DNA of 15,004 nucleotides from JAJFTV01 sp964426355 (GTDB lineage Bacteria; Chloroflexota; Anaerolineae; Anaerolineales; Anaerolineaceae). The position numbers were made by a program, and so were the translations under genes. Positions 5,850-12,772 of this stretch are shown one piece after another. Under the pieces are notes generated by a model, which saw nothing but the letters and a program-made list of their open reading frames with translations, was not told the DNA's origin and did no database searches. Positions within the stretch are counted from its first letter, which is position 1. Each line of letters opens with the position of its first letter. The DNA is taken from assembly GCA_964426355.1 (NCBI GenBank), contig CAYRRA010000109.1:1-15004 (forward strand), read 5' to 3'.

Positions 5850-7016
5850 ATGTTCAAGATGGATTATCTTGCGGATACAGGTGATATTGCAGGTTTGATT
5901 GCCGTGCTGCGCCATGCTGGCGCAGCGCCATTCCGGCGGGCACAAGCCGCACAAGTTTTGGGGTCGATGGACGATACGCGCCTGGCGGAGCTTCTGATCT
6001 GCTCGCACCTGGCTGACCCCGACAGCGGTGTGCGGGTTGCCGCGCTCGAGGCGCTGAAAAACGTAACCGGCGCTGAAACGCAGCTCGCGCTTTCTTCATA
6101 TTACGTTGCCCCCGGTGAGCTGGATGAATGGCTGGTGGAAGCCGCCAATGAAGCGGAAGTGATGGCACTGCTTTGGGAGCGCCAGGATTTCACCGCTGAA
6201 TTCCTCCAGGAGAGCCATTCATCGCTGCGCTTGCCCGATAATCCTGCTTCACTGGTTCAAGTGTTACGTAATCCGGCTAAATCGGCGCAGGTGCGCGCTC
6301 GTGCTGCCCGGATGTTGGGTCAACTTCATGCAGTAGATGAGACAGAGATGCTTGTGCGCGCCTTACAGGAAGACCCGGATGAGTGTGTGCGTGCCGCCGC
6401 AAAGGACGCACTGCATGAACTGCATGGGGAGAATAGCGGGCTGGTGGTTAAGTCCTATCATAGCGCACAACCGTATGCAGATGCCTGGCTGCGCGAGAGC
6501 ACCGGACTGGGAGAAGGGCAGTTTGATGAAGAGGAGGAGGATACCCTCTTAATCCCGAACAGTGACGGTGAACGCAGCGGGAATCCACTGAGTGAGATTG
6601 ACTTTGGCGGTCTGATTTCCATTCTCAAGAGCAATGCACCCACTGCATTACGCATCAAAGCCGTTCGCCTGCTGCAATACAACCAGGATGCGCGCGCGGT
6701 GGAATGGCTGCTGCTCACTGCACTGTCAGACGACGACCCGCAGGTCAGTGAGGCTGCCCGGCAAATCCTTGGGGAGATGTTTCCAGAAGAAGCACAGCAA
6801 ATGTTGCAGGATTTTCGCGCTGCTTACCAGTTGGAAGAAGAGGAATGGGGGGGAGAGATAGGGGGTGACGAGGAAGATGTGCAAACCCGCAGCCAGAGGC
6901 TGTTGGAGAACCAGCCTCCTTCGATTCAAACAGAGAAAAACGCCTTACCCGGCGTCATCACTTTTTTGCTGCTCGTGCTGGCTGCCACGGTTTTGGTCTA
7001 TTATTTTACGCGCTGA
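5850..7016 (+). CDS. Tail-anchored HEAT-repeat protein
   Basis: A 388-residue protein with three similar blocks. Each has a HEAT-like helical pair module (about residues 12-73, 133-193 and 252-311). Each module starts as (I/S/G)-(A/L)-x-L-(I/V)-x-(V/I)-L, has a central helix rich in R and A (RRAQAAQVLG, RARAARMLG, RIKAVRLLQ), then a D-rich turn before V-(R/S)-x-A-A. The first two modules are followed by an S-Y-(Y/H)...W-L-(V/R)-E segment; the third has only a faint version of it. Acidic linkers lie at about 225-231 and 328-343. A single hydrophobic helix (367-385) ends the chain at YYFTR, so the protein is probably anchored by its C-terminus with the repeats in the cytoplasm. HEAT repeats bind proteins; the partner is unknown. 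Similar PBS-lyase-type HEAT repeats occur widely and do not imply phycobilin chemistry. Confidence 0.8.
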   Translation: MFKMDYLADTGDIAGLIAVLRHAGAAPFRRAQAAQVLGSMDDTRLAELLICSHLADPDSGVRVAALEALKNVTGAETQLALSSYYVAPGELDEWLVEAANEAEVMALLWERQDFTAEFLQESHSSLRLPDNPASLVQVLRNPAKSAQVRARAARMLGQLHAVDETEMLVRALQEDPDECVRAAAKDALHELHGENSGLVVKSYHSAQPYADAWLRESTGLGEGQFDEEEEDTLLIPNSDGERSGNPLSEIDFGGLISILKSNAPTALRIKAVRLLQYNQDARAVEWLLLTALSDDDPQVSEAARQILGEMFPEEAQQMLQDFRAAYQLEEEEWGGEIGGDEEDVQTRSQRLLENQPPSIQTEKNALPGVITFLLLVLAATVLVYYFTR

Positions 7017-7042
7017 TCCGGGCTGCGCGAATTTTTGGTTGA

Positions 7043-9169
7043 TTAGCCTTCCAACTGAAAACGTTCAATCAAGTCATGCAGCTCTTGTGAAAGTTCGACG
7101 ACGGATGTAGAAGATTTGAAAATTTCGTCGAACTGGCTGCTGATATCGGTTAACGTTGCGGTTACTTCTTCAACCGAAGCCGCGTTGGTCTCGGAAATGG
7201 CTGAGATGGTGTTGATGGATTGCGAGACCTCCAGGGATGAAGCCGAAATCTGCTCTGCGGATGCTGCGTTGGTTTCTGCGACCTGCGAGACGGAATCCAT
7301 TGCCTCTACCACCTTGTCAGAAGCAGCGTTCATGATGGCTGCTGTTGAAGCGGTATGCCCGGCGCGCGTGGCAGCCGTATCTGCTGCTTTAAGAATTTTT
7401 TCAAGCATCGCGGCTGAGGTTTCTGCTCTCTCTGTGCCTTTCTTGACCTCTTCCTGGCTTTCCTTCATGGCTGCAATCGATTCGGCGATGGTTTGCTGAA
7501 TGGTCTCAATCAGGGAAGCGATCTCGCGCGTGGATGCCCCTGCTCGTTCTGCAAGTTTCCGCACTTCATCGGCGACCACCCCAAACCCTTTGCCATGTTC
7601 ACCTGCACGTGCGGCTTCGATGGCTGCGTTCAATGCAAGCAGATTTGTCTGTGAGGAAATGTCTTCGATCTTTTCGACGATGTCTCCGATTTGGTCTGAG
7701 CTTTTGCCCATTTGCAATACTTTCTCTGCTGAAAACTCCACTTTTTGCTGTATGGCGCGCATTCCCTGAACGGTCTCCTGAACGGTTTCTGCACCTTCGC
7801 TGGCGGTTTGTGCTGCCAGGCTGGCTTCCTGGCGCACTGTTTGGGCGTTATTGCTCACTTTGTGAATGGCATTGGTCAGCTCACTGGTCTGCTCGGATGC
7901 CAGCGTAACCGCCTGTAATTGTTCCTGTGTGCCGCTGGAGATGGTCTCAATGGCGCGGCTGACCTGTTCTGAAGCATAAGCGGTTTGATTGGCAACTTCA
8001 TTTTGCTTTGCCATTTCGATTGAAATTTGCTGCATACTGCTCATGATTTGCGCGGTTCCCTGTGTGGAGTGCGCGACCGCACTTTCAAGGTTGTTCGAGT
8101 TCTCCTCCAGGGTAGAAACGCTCTTTGATACCTGGCTGATGATCGTCTTGAGTTGCTCGGTCATTTTTGCAAAAGCATTCCCAAGCCTGTCTTGTTCGGA
8201 TTTTGATGGATGTACCATTGTCAAGTTTCCGGCTGCAACTTTGTCCATTTGATCCGCCAGCATCTGAAGCTGCTCTCGCATCCGATTCAATGCGCTTCCT
8301 AAAATACCCAGTTCATCCAGGCTGGTGATATGAATCTCATAGTCCAGGTCGCCTTCATCAGCGATGGCGTTGGTCAGGTCAAGCATTTGGGTGATCGGTG
8401 CGACAATTGAACGCGTATAAATCCAGGAGATGAAACCAGAGAGGAACATGCTGATACCCCCCATGAGAATCATCGTGCGCGCAATCGAATCCACCATGCT
8501 TGCTGAAGCTGCCTGGTCATCAGCATCGGGCAAAATTGACGTAAGATTGAATAATGTGACAGAAACGACCAGGATGATGGCAATGATGACGATGCTGGTC
8601 ATGACGAACATGTTTTTTGCCCCAAGAGAAAAGGAGCGATACATACGGATGATGCGGAAAAGAAAAAACACAGACAATACAAGGGCAATGATAACAACTT
8701 CATTGAACCGTACAACGGCATCGGTACGGAAGAAGAAATCGCTTGCTGTAACCACCGCACCAGCGGTAATTGCCAGTAAGACGCCTTTTTCGCTGGTTTG
8801 CCGGTCCATGATTTGACCGGCGATCAAGATTAATACCAGGGTGACGACTGGACCAATGATCCAACTGTTACCAGGATCGATGACAATGGTGCCCTGCAGC
8901 ATACCGTAGAGAGCGAGTTGGATGATGAAAGCGGCGCGGTTGTATACACCACGTTTGAGGAGCGAATGTGCGACGAACAGGACCACCAGCGCGGCTGCGC
9001 CAAAGAAGGTCAGACTCATGGAAAGAATTGGTTTTCCAGAAACGTATTGATAAATACCGTATACCATGAGTAAGACAACGGCGCCCATGACCGAAAAAAG
9101 TGTACGCAAAGCGCCAGAAAGTTTTTTCTGGGCAAGCGGGTCGGATATTGTGAGTTCGGTTTGCGGCAT
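7043..9169 (-). CDS. Methyl-accepting chemotaxis protein
   Basis: A 708-residue chemoreceptor. Hydrophobic segments at about 24-43, 50-71, 79-97, 103-121, 129-147, 156-175, 188-210 and 232-251 make a membrane region of about eight helices, instead of the usual two that flank a periplasmic sensor. A HAMP domain follows (about 252-305), then a second HAMP-like stretch (306-345) and a long coiled-coil signalling domain. The conserved tip that binds CheA and CheW is present (about 500-545, with SQTNLLALNAAIEAARAGE and GFGVVADEVRKLAE). There is no CheR-binding pentapeptide at the C-terminus. AAGGATGG precedes the ATG. The signal is presumably sensed in or near the membrane (inference). No other chemotaxis gene is in the window. 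The gene converges on the HEAT gene with 26 bp between and no terminator. Confidence 0.93.
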   Translation of the reverse strand: MPQTELTISDPLAQKKLSGALRTLFSVMGAVVLLMVYGIYQYVSGKPILSMSLTFFGAAALVVLFVAHSLLKRGVYNRAAFIIQLALYGMLQGTIVIDPGNSWIIGPVVTLVLILIAGQIMDRQTSEKGVLLAITAGAVVTASDFFFRTDAVVRFNEVVIIALVLSVFFLFRIIRMYRSFSLGAKNMFVMTSIVIIAIILVVSVTLFNLTSILPDADDQAASASMVDSIARTMILMGGISMFLSGFISWIYTRSIVAPITQMLDLTNAIADEGDLDYEIHITSLDELGILGSALNRMREQLQMLADQMDKVAAGNLTMVHPSKSEQDRLGNAFAKMTEQLKTIISQVSKSVSTLEENSNNLESAVAHSTQGTAQIMSSMQQISIEMAKQNEVANQTAYASEQVSRAIETISSGTQEQLQAVTLASEQTSELTNAIHKVSNNAQTVRQEASLAAQTASEGAETVQETVQGMRAIQQKVEFSAEKVLQMGKSSDQIGDIVEKIEDISSQTNLLALNAAIEAARAGEHGKGFGVVADEVRKLAERAGASTREIASLIETIQQTIAESIAAMKESQEEVKKGTERAETSAAMLEKILKAADTAATRAGHTASTAAIMNAASDKVVEAMDSVSQVAETNAASAEQISASSLEVSQSINTISAISETNAASVEEVTATLTDISSQFDEIFKSSTSVVELSQELHDLIERFQLEG

Positions 9170-9276
9170 ATTCCATCCTTGAAAAATGATCAGGTATGGA
9201 TGGATACATCCACCCCTTTTTATTATGCTACATTTTTAGGAAACAGGTATAAAGTTGGAATAAATTATTACTTAAC

Positions 9277-9305
9277 TTGACGTTCCAGGTCTTTAATGTT
9301 ATTAT
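9277..9305 (+). promoter_or_regulatory. Sigma70-type promoter of the leader RNA
   Basis: The -35 box TTGACG (9277-9282), a 17-bp spacer and the -10 box TATTAT (9300-9305) give a predicted start near 9312. A strong promoter followed by an intrinsic terminator at 9435-9466 and then a gene is the layout of an attenuated operon or of a separate small RNA. Confidence 0.65.
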
Positions 9306-9311
9306 ATACCT

Positions 9312-9467
9312 ATGTTAATAATAACCTATTTTGATATCCGTTGCTGTGCTTTAGCTCTGGACATCACCCGTATAACGCGCTTTGTTTGGATGGTGGATAC
9401 CTGTTAGCGAAGTAAGTTGTTTCATAGGGCAAGCAGAGCGCGGCATAAAAGCTGCGCTCTTTTTTTA
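9312..9467 (+). ncRNA. Candidate structured leader RNA / attenuator (unassigned class)
   Basis: About 155 nt lie between the predicted start and the terminator. CAGAGCGCG (9434-9442) can pair with CGCGCTTTG (9376-9384) as a 9-bp helix with one G-U. The same nucleotides form the 5' arm of the terminator, so the two structures exclude each other. A second possible partner is GCTCTG (9354-9359). CCTAT (9325-9329) with ATAGG (9424-9428) could close the domain, and TATCC (9335-9339) can pair with GGATA (9395-9399). I compared it by memory with the common riboswitch classes, T-box, 6S RNA and SRP RNA and found no convincing match. It could also be an independent small RNA. Confidence 0.5.
9435..9466 (+). 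terminator. Intrinsic terminator in the leader of the 105-residue gene
   Basis: AGAGCGCGGC and GCTGCGCTCT form a 10-bp stem (one G-U) around the loop ATAAAA, followed directly by a run of T. It lies 33 bp before the ATG of the next gene and downstream of a promoter, so it should act as an attenuator or end a small RNA. Confidence 0.85.
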
Positions 9468-9499
9468 CGGCGATCGCGATAGGAAAAAGGAGCAAGAAG

Positions 9500-9817
9500 A
9501 TGTACACAAAACAAACAGGGCGTTTCGATATTTTTGTGGGATGGGGAAAGACAGGGCAACCGGAAGATGTGGACCGGATCATGGTTGAACTGGCAACTGG
9601 AGCAGGCCTGGGGACCATCAAGCTGGCGGATTATGCCCTCAGCCTGGTGAGCACTCGCAGTGGTCGGGAGAGACTGTTGGAATACCTGTTCAAAGGTGTC
9701 CCCATTCAGCGCAATTATGCTGCGTTATACTTTAAAAGAAGAGGAATCTATACGGAGAGGATCGAGGAAGCGGTGCTTCAGGGTCTGGTGGATTCGGAGA
9801 TGGTATATGCGCGCTAG
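9500..9817 (+). CDS. Unrecognised 105-residue protein downstream of an attenuator
   Basis: I do not recognise a family. The protein has no signal peptide and no membrane helix. It starts with a polar segment, MYTKQTGRFDIFVGWGKTGQ, then a predicted helix (about 21-50) rich in small and aliphatic residues. A basic central part follows (TRSGRERLLEYLFKGV), then a K/R-rich segment YFKRRGIYTERIEEAV, ending DSEMVYAR. The whole looks like a small, mostly helical, basic cytoplasmic protein. AAGGAG (9487-9492) with a 7-nt spacer makes the ATG start convincing. The gene sits alone after a promoter, leader and terminator, and converges on the EamA gene with a 9-bp gap. The strong ribosome site and regulated leader argue that it is real; its function is unknown. 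Confidence 0.75.
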   Translation: MYTKQTGRFDIFVGWGKTGQPEDVDRIMVELATGAGLGTIKLADYALSLVSTRSGRERLLEYLFKGVPIQRNYAALYFKRRGIYTERIEEAVLQGLVDSEMVYAR

Positions 9818-9826
9818 CGGACAGTG

Positions 9827-10726
9827 TCATCTCACCAGAAAGATTACCGCCACGCCAACGATGGCGAGCAGTGTACCCAAAATGGCTCGCCAGCTTAATT
9901 TCTCTTTGTAAATCCACTTAGCGATGGGCAGCATGAAGATGGGCGCGGTGGAAATCAATGTGGAAGCCACGCCCACCTGCGTGGATTGTAAAGCCACGAA
10001 TTGCATCCAGATACCGCCAAAGGGTCCAATCAGGCTGCCGATCATAACGAAGCGCATGGCGTGTGGATTTCTAAAAGCATTCTGAAACATGTTGACGGTT
10101 TTACCGCTAATTAGCATTGGCAACCAGCTTGCCAGGAAGGCGAAAATCATGCGCATGGTAACGCCGGAAATGGTAGAGTAGTTATTCTCCAGACCTTTTT
10201 TCGACATGACCATGCCGATGGCGTACATCACCACTGCCGTCAGGCTGGCGAGCAGTCCCAGGATGTATTTGCGTTTGTCGCCACCGCTCGTCTTGCCGAT
10301 TTCACCCCGCTCTAACACAACAATACCCACACCCGCCACAGCGAGGAGGATGCCGATGAGGGTGACAGGCTGCAGCGCCTCGTGAAGGAAAATCCAGGCA
10401 ATCAATGCGCTGAGGATGGGCGAGAATGCTGTGATCAGCATTGCCACGCGCGTCCCGATCATGGTGTAAGCCTGGTACATCAGCCCGTCGCCGATTGCCA
10501 GCCCCAAGATGCCGGATGCGCCAAACCAGAACCACCGTTCGGGTTCAGCGTTGAGCGGGATGGGCGAGCCGTTGACAATGGTATTGGCGATCATGAAGAG
10601 AATGAGCCCGGTCAACAGGCGGATGCGGTTAACCGCACCCGCACCGATCCGGATGCTGCCTTCGCTGAACAGCGAGGCTGAGACCGCCCAAAACAGGGCA
10701 CAAAGGATCCCGGCTATTTCACCCAT
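9827..10726 (-). CDS. EamA/DMT family transporter
   Basis: A 299-residue inner-membrane protein with about ten helices made of two EamA repeats (about residues 5-138 and 155-297), the standard length and layout for the drug/metabolite transporter superfamily. Typical repeat-end motifs are present: TAFSPILSALIAWIFLHE near 99-116 and TLISTAPIFMLPIA near 256-269, each followed by a helix with GI..A.AGV or GTLLAIVGVAVI. Family members export amino acids, metabolites or drugs by secondary transport; the substrate cannot be inferred. The ATG is near a weak ribosome site (GGCAGATAG). A promoter with a perfect TATAAT lies about 60 bp upstream. It faces the unrecognised gene at its 3' end. Confidence 0.9.
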   Translation of the reverse strand: MGEIAGILCALFWAVSASLFSEGSIRIGAGAVNRIRLLTGLILFMIANTIVNGSPIPLNAEPERWFWFGASGILGLAIGDGLMYQAYTMIGTRVAMLITAFSPILSALIAWIFLHEALQPVTLIGILLAVAGVGIVVLERGEIGKTSGGDKRKYILGLLASLTAVVMYAIGMVMSKKGLENNYSTISGVTMRMIFAFLASWLPMLISGKTVNMFQNAFRNPHAMRFVMIGSLIGPFGGIWMQFVALQSTQVGVASTLISTAPIFMLPIAKWIYKEKLSWRAILGTLLAIVGVAVIFLVR

Positions 10727-10785
10727 GGGCTATCTGCCGTGTTGAGTACAGGAGAAGTTGGTAATATTGCTCATCAAAGCCAGGG

Positions 10786-10814
10786 ATTATATACCAGCTT
10801 TAACGTTTGGATAA
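10786..10814 (-). promoter_or_regulatory. Promoter of the EamA transporter gene
   Basis: On the minus strand a perfect TATAAT (10786-10791) lies 17 bp from a weak -35, TTATCC (10809-10814). The predicted start near 10779 gives a 5' UTR of about 53 nt. Confidence 0.5.
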
Positions 10815-10876
10815 GGGTAAAACGGATGGATTTAACGCGAAGTTGGGATGATTTTTATGCCTGCATCGGTTTTATG

Positions 10877-12421
10877 TCAATCACTGTGGTATTCCGTTAA
10901 AACGTAATTGAACATCCGACCTTCATAGCGGATGAGGTGATGCGGCGTTTCTACAGCGTACCAACCCGTTTCCCCGTTTAAAAGCATTACTCGCCATGCG
11001 CTAAATTCGCCGGCAGGCGTTTGGATGTCCTCGGGACCGGATACCACTATTTTGCTCTCGCTCATCACGGGTCCGGTGTTTTTTTGTTCCTCACGCCAGG
11101 TCAACGGACTGAGTAACTGGATGGTATAAATACCGCTCTGGAATTTCATACCGGAAAGCCGCCAGGGTGATTCTTCCTCCACCAGGGCGTTCTGCGGGAA
11201 GACCAGCGTTTCACCCAGGGTATTAAACGAGTTGACGGTGATGCGCATTTGATCTTCGTAGGGTTCCACAGACCAGTTTTCTTTTCCGTTATCGAATTGA
11301 TACTCTGAAGAAATCTGGAGCGGCAGCATATCTTCACCCCAGGTCACATCCACCTGTGAGACAACATCCTGGCTGGAATAGATACTGTTGCCGGTAGAAT
11401 ACTCGAAAGCCTCGTTGTTTTTGTCGCAGTGCATTACCGCCCCATCCTGAATTGGCTCAATGCGGCAGATGGCTTCACCGACCGGCACGTTGCCTTTGTG
11501 CTGGATTTCATACTGCAAAACAACGGGCTCAGCCCAGGGGGGTGTGGTCATTTGCAGCTCCCGGTTGAAATACGAAGCTGCCTCGAAACCGGCAACCACC
11601 AGGTAAATCACTGCCGCCATTAGAAGCGGCGCAAAGGCGCGCAGGCTGCGCCCGGCAGGGGTGAGGGTTTCCACCTGCCGAGGGTGGCTGATGCGCCGGA
11701 TTAATAAGAGGCACACGATCGCCAGCACCAGCCCGATAGCGGCTGCCGGGATGGAAACCAGTTGAACCGGCACGCTCACCGAAAAGCTTGCTGCCAGGAT
11801 GAGCAGGCTTGCCATCAGGTTATTTCCAAAGTGAATCAACATGGTGGCATACAGGCTGCCTGTGCGCCAAAAGACATACGATAGGGCAAATGAAATGGGG
11901 AGCAGGGCAGCCAATCCTTGCAGGCGCAGGTGGAAAAAGGCAAACAAGAGTGCCGGAAGGGTAACGGCAATCAGCGGATGGTAACGGCGTAAATACTCCG
12001 CTTGGATCACGCCGCGGAAAAGTATCTCTTCGCAGAATGGCGCAGCCAGGGCAAAGCCGATGAAAATCAGGATTGCCTGGAATGGGCTGATCGTATCTAC
12101 CCCGCTGCCAGTCGTGATGCCGTAGCCGGTGATGTTGACCAGGATGGCATCAATCAGGCTGCCGAAGAGCCAGAGGCTGATACCCGTCAGCAGGCACAGC
12201 AGCGCCATCGATAAGCTGATATGTTTAAAACCCAGCTCAACCTTTTCCTCCGGTTTTCTACTGCGCCAGTAGAAAAATGCGGGAAGAAAGATTAAAAAGA
12301 CCTCGGTAGCAATCAGCCCCCAGCCAAAATCCTTCGTTTGAATAAAACTGCCCAGGCTCACCACGAGCAGCATCGAAATCAGGTAAACCAGGTTAACCGC
12401 GCGGATGGATGTTCGAAACAT
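10877..12421 (-). CDS. CPBP intramembrane metalloprotease with a C-terminal extra domain
   Basis: A 514-residue protein in two parts. Residues 1-285 are membrane-embedded with about eight helices and the CPBP (Abi/CAAX-protease, Rce1-like) motifs: EEILFRG (131-137), FAFFH with H164, and HFGNN with H197 and N201. These glutamates and histidines bind the catalytic metal in Rce1-type enzymes, so the site looks intact. After a last helix (about 263-280), residues 286-514 are a soluble beta-rich region. It ends with TPAGEFSAWRVML and GWYAVETPHHLIRYEG, a pattern like DUF3108-type periplasmic domains (weak resemblance). Most CPBP proteins have 200-300 residues, so this is a fusion. AAAGGGAGAGGG precedes the ATG. 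The soluble part would lie outside the cell if the last helix exits (inference). The target is unknown. Confidence 0.85.
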   Translation of the reverse strand: MFRTSIRAVNLVYLISMLLVVSLGSFIQTKDFGWGLIATEVFLIFLPAFFYWRSRKPEEKVELGFKHISLSMALLCLLTGISLWLFGSLIDAILVNITGYGITTGSGVDTISPFQAILIFIGFALAAPFCEEILFRGVIQAEYLRRYHPLIAVTLPALLFAFFHLRLQGLAALLPISFALSYVFWRTGSLYATMLIHFGNNLMASLLILAASFSVSVPVQLVSIPAAAIGLVLAIVCLLLIRRISHPRQVETLTPAGRSLRAFAPLLMAAVIYLVVAGFEAASYFNRELQMTTPPWAEPVVLQYEIQHKGNVPVGEAICRIEPIQDGAVMHCDKNNEAFEYSTGNSIYSSQDVVSQVDVTWGEDMLPLQISSEYQFDNGKENWSVEPYEDQMRITVNSFNTLGETLVFPQNALVEEESPWRLSGMKFQSGIYTIQLLSPLTWREEQKNTGPVMSESKIVVSGPEDIQTPAGEFSAWRVMLLNGETGWYAVETPHHLIRYEGRMFNYVLTEYHSD

Positions 12422-12444
12422 AACCCTCTCCCTTTAACGGCTAA

Positions 12445-12473
12445 ATTTTAACACCTTTTTGCCTGTTTACCCA
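12445..12473 (-). promoter_or_regulatory. Weak candidate promoter of the CPBP gene
   Basis: On the minus strand TAAAAT (12445-12450) serves as -10, with TGGGTA (12468-12473) as a poor -35 at 17 bp. A poor -35 next to upstream palindromes is what an activator-dependent promoter looks like, but this is an inference. Confidence 0.3.
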
Positions 12474-12495
12474 CCCGCCCCAATGTGGAACTTTA

Positions 12496-12528
12496 TTGCA
12501 AAAATATGCAAAATGTGATTTTGTCACA
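12496..12528. promoter_or_regulatory. Two adjacent operator-like palindromes
   Basis: TTGCA-N6-TGCAA (12496-12511) and TGTGA-N5-TCACA (12514-12528) are separated by 2 bp. Both half-site pairs are perfect. They lie upstream of both divergent genes, nearer to the CPBP promoter. The second resembles a CRP-type site (TGTGA-N6-TCACA) but has one base fewer in the spacer. Confidence 0.45.
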
Positions 12529-12621
12529 GGGGGCGAGTAATTTCCAGTGAAAAATTGTGTACTAAAGCGGATAAATGTTGTCAAATTCATGTTGAGATTT
12601 GCTGTTCTCTTTTTTACCGGG

Positions 12622-12649
12622 TTGAATTAATGTAATTAACTGTTATAAT
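12622..12649 (+). promoter_or_regulatory. Strong promoter of the solute-binding protein gene
   Basis: The -35 box TTGAAT (12622-12627), a 16-bp spacer and TATAAT (12644-12649) preceded by TGT form an extended -10 promoter. The start near 12656 gives a leader of about 117 nt. Confidence 0.75.
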
Positions 12650-12685
12650 ATTCTGGACAGTATGAAAAATTGATACAGTTATTAC

Positions 12686-12693
12686 AGGAGGTG
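12686..12693 (+). promoter_or_regulatory. Orphan ribosome-binding-site-like sequence
   Basis: AGGAGGTG is close to the ideal anti-16S complement but has no ATG, GTG or TTG at a useful distance in an open frame. The real start is 80 bp further on, with its own AGGAG at 12759-12763. Confidence 0.35.
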
Positions 12694-12772
12694 TAGAACA
12701 GAAAAACGCAATAAAAAAGGATCAGGGGGGAAATTGTGGTGAGGGATTAATCAATACCAGGAGAAAGTCAGA

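Larger units (their letters stand above)
9170..9499. other. Divergent regulatory region between the chemoreceptor and an orphan gene
   Basis: This 330-bp stretch holds the chemoreceptor 5' region (minus) and a leader RNA (plus). On the chemoreceptor side, a perfect palindrome TGGATG-GATA-CATCCA (9197-9212) lies just after a CATAAT (minus strand, 9222-9227) that could be a -10 box, though no good -35 is seen. On the other side are the promoter at 9277-9305 and the leader with its terminator. Confidence 0.6.
12422..12772. other. Divergent regulatory region between the CPBP and solute-binding genes
   Basis: This 351-bp AT-rich stretch holds no gene. It contains a weak CPBP promoter (12445-12473), two adjacent palindromes (12496-12511 and 12514-12528), a strong plus-strand promoter (12622-12649), and a leader of about 117 nt before the solute-binding protein, including a near-consensus ribosome site at 12686-12693 with no start codon after it. 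Confidence 0.7.

Noticed and set aside
7116..8816. Several open frames antisense to the chemoreceptor
   Set aside because: The repetitive coiled-coil coding sequence leaves the opposite strand open; none has domain character.
9388..9467. T-box-like GGTGGATACC followed by a terminator
   Set aside because: The conserved T-box core is GGTGG-N-ACCGCG, which has one base fewer before ACC. The stem I elements are not visible and the downstream gene is not an amino-acid or tRNA-synthetase gene.
12514..12528. Classical CRP site
   Set aside because: The half-sites are perfect but the spacer is 5 bp instead of 6, so it is reported only as a palindrome.
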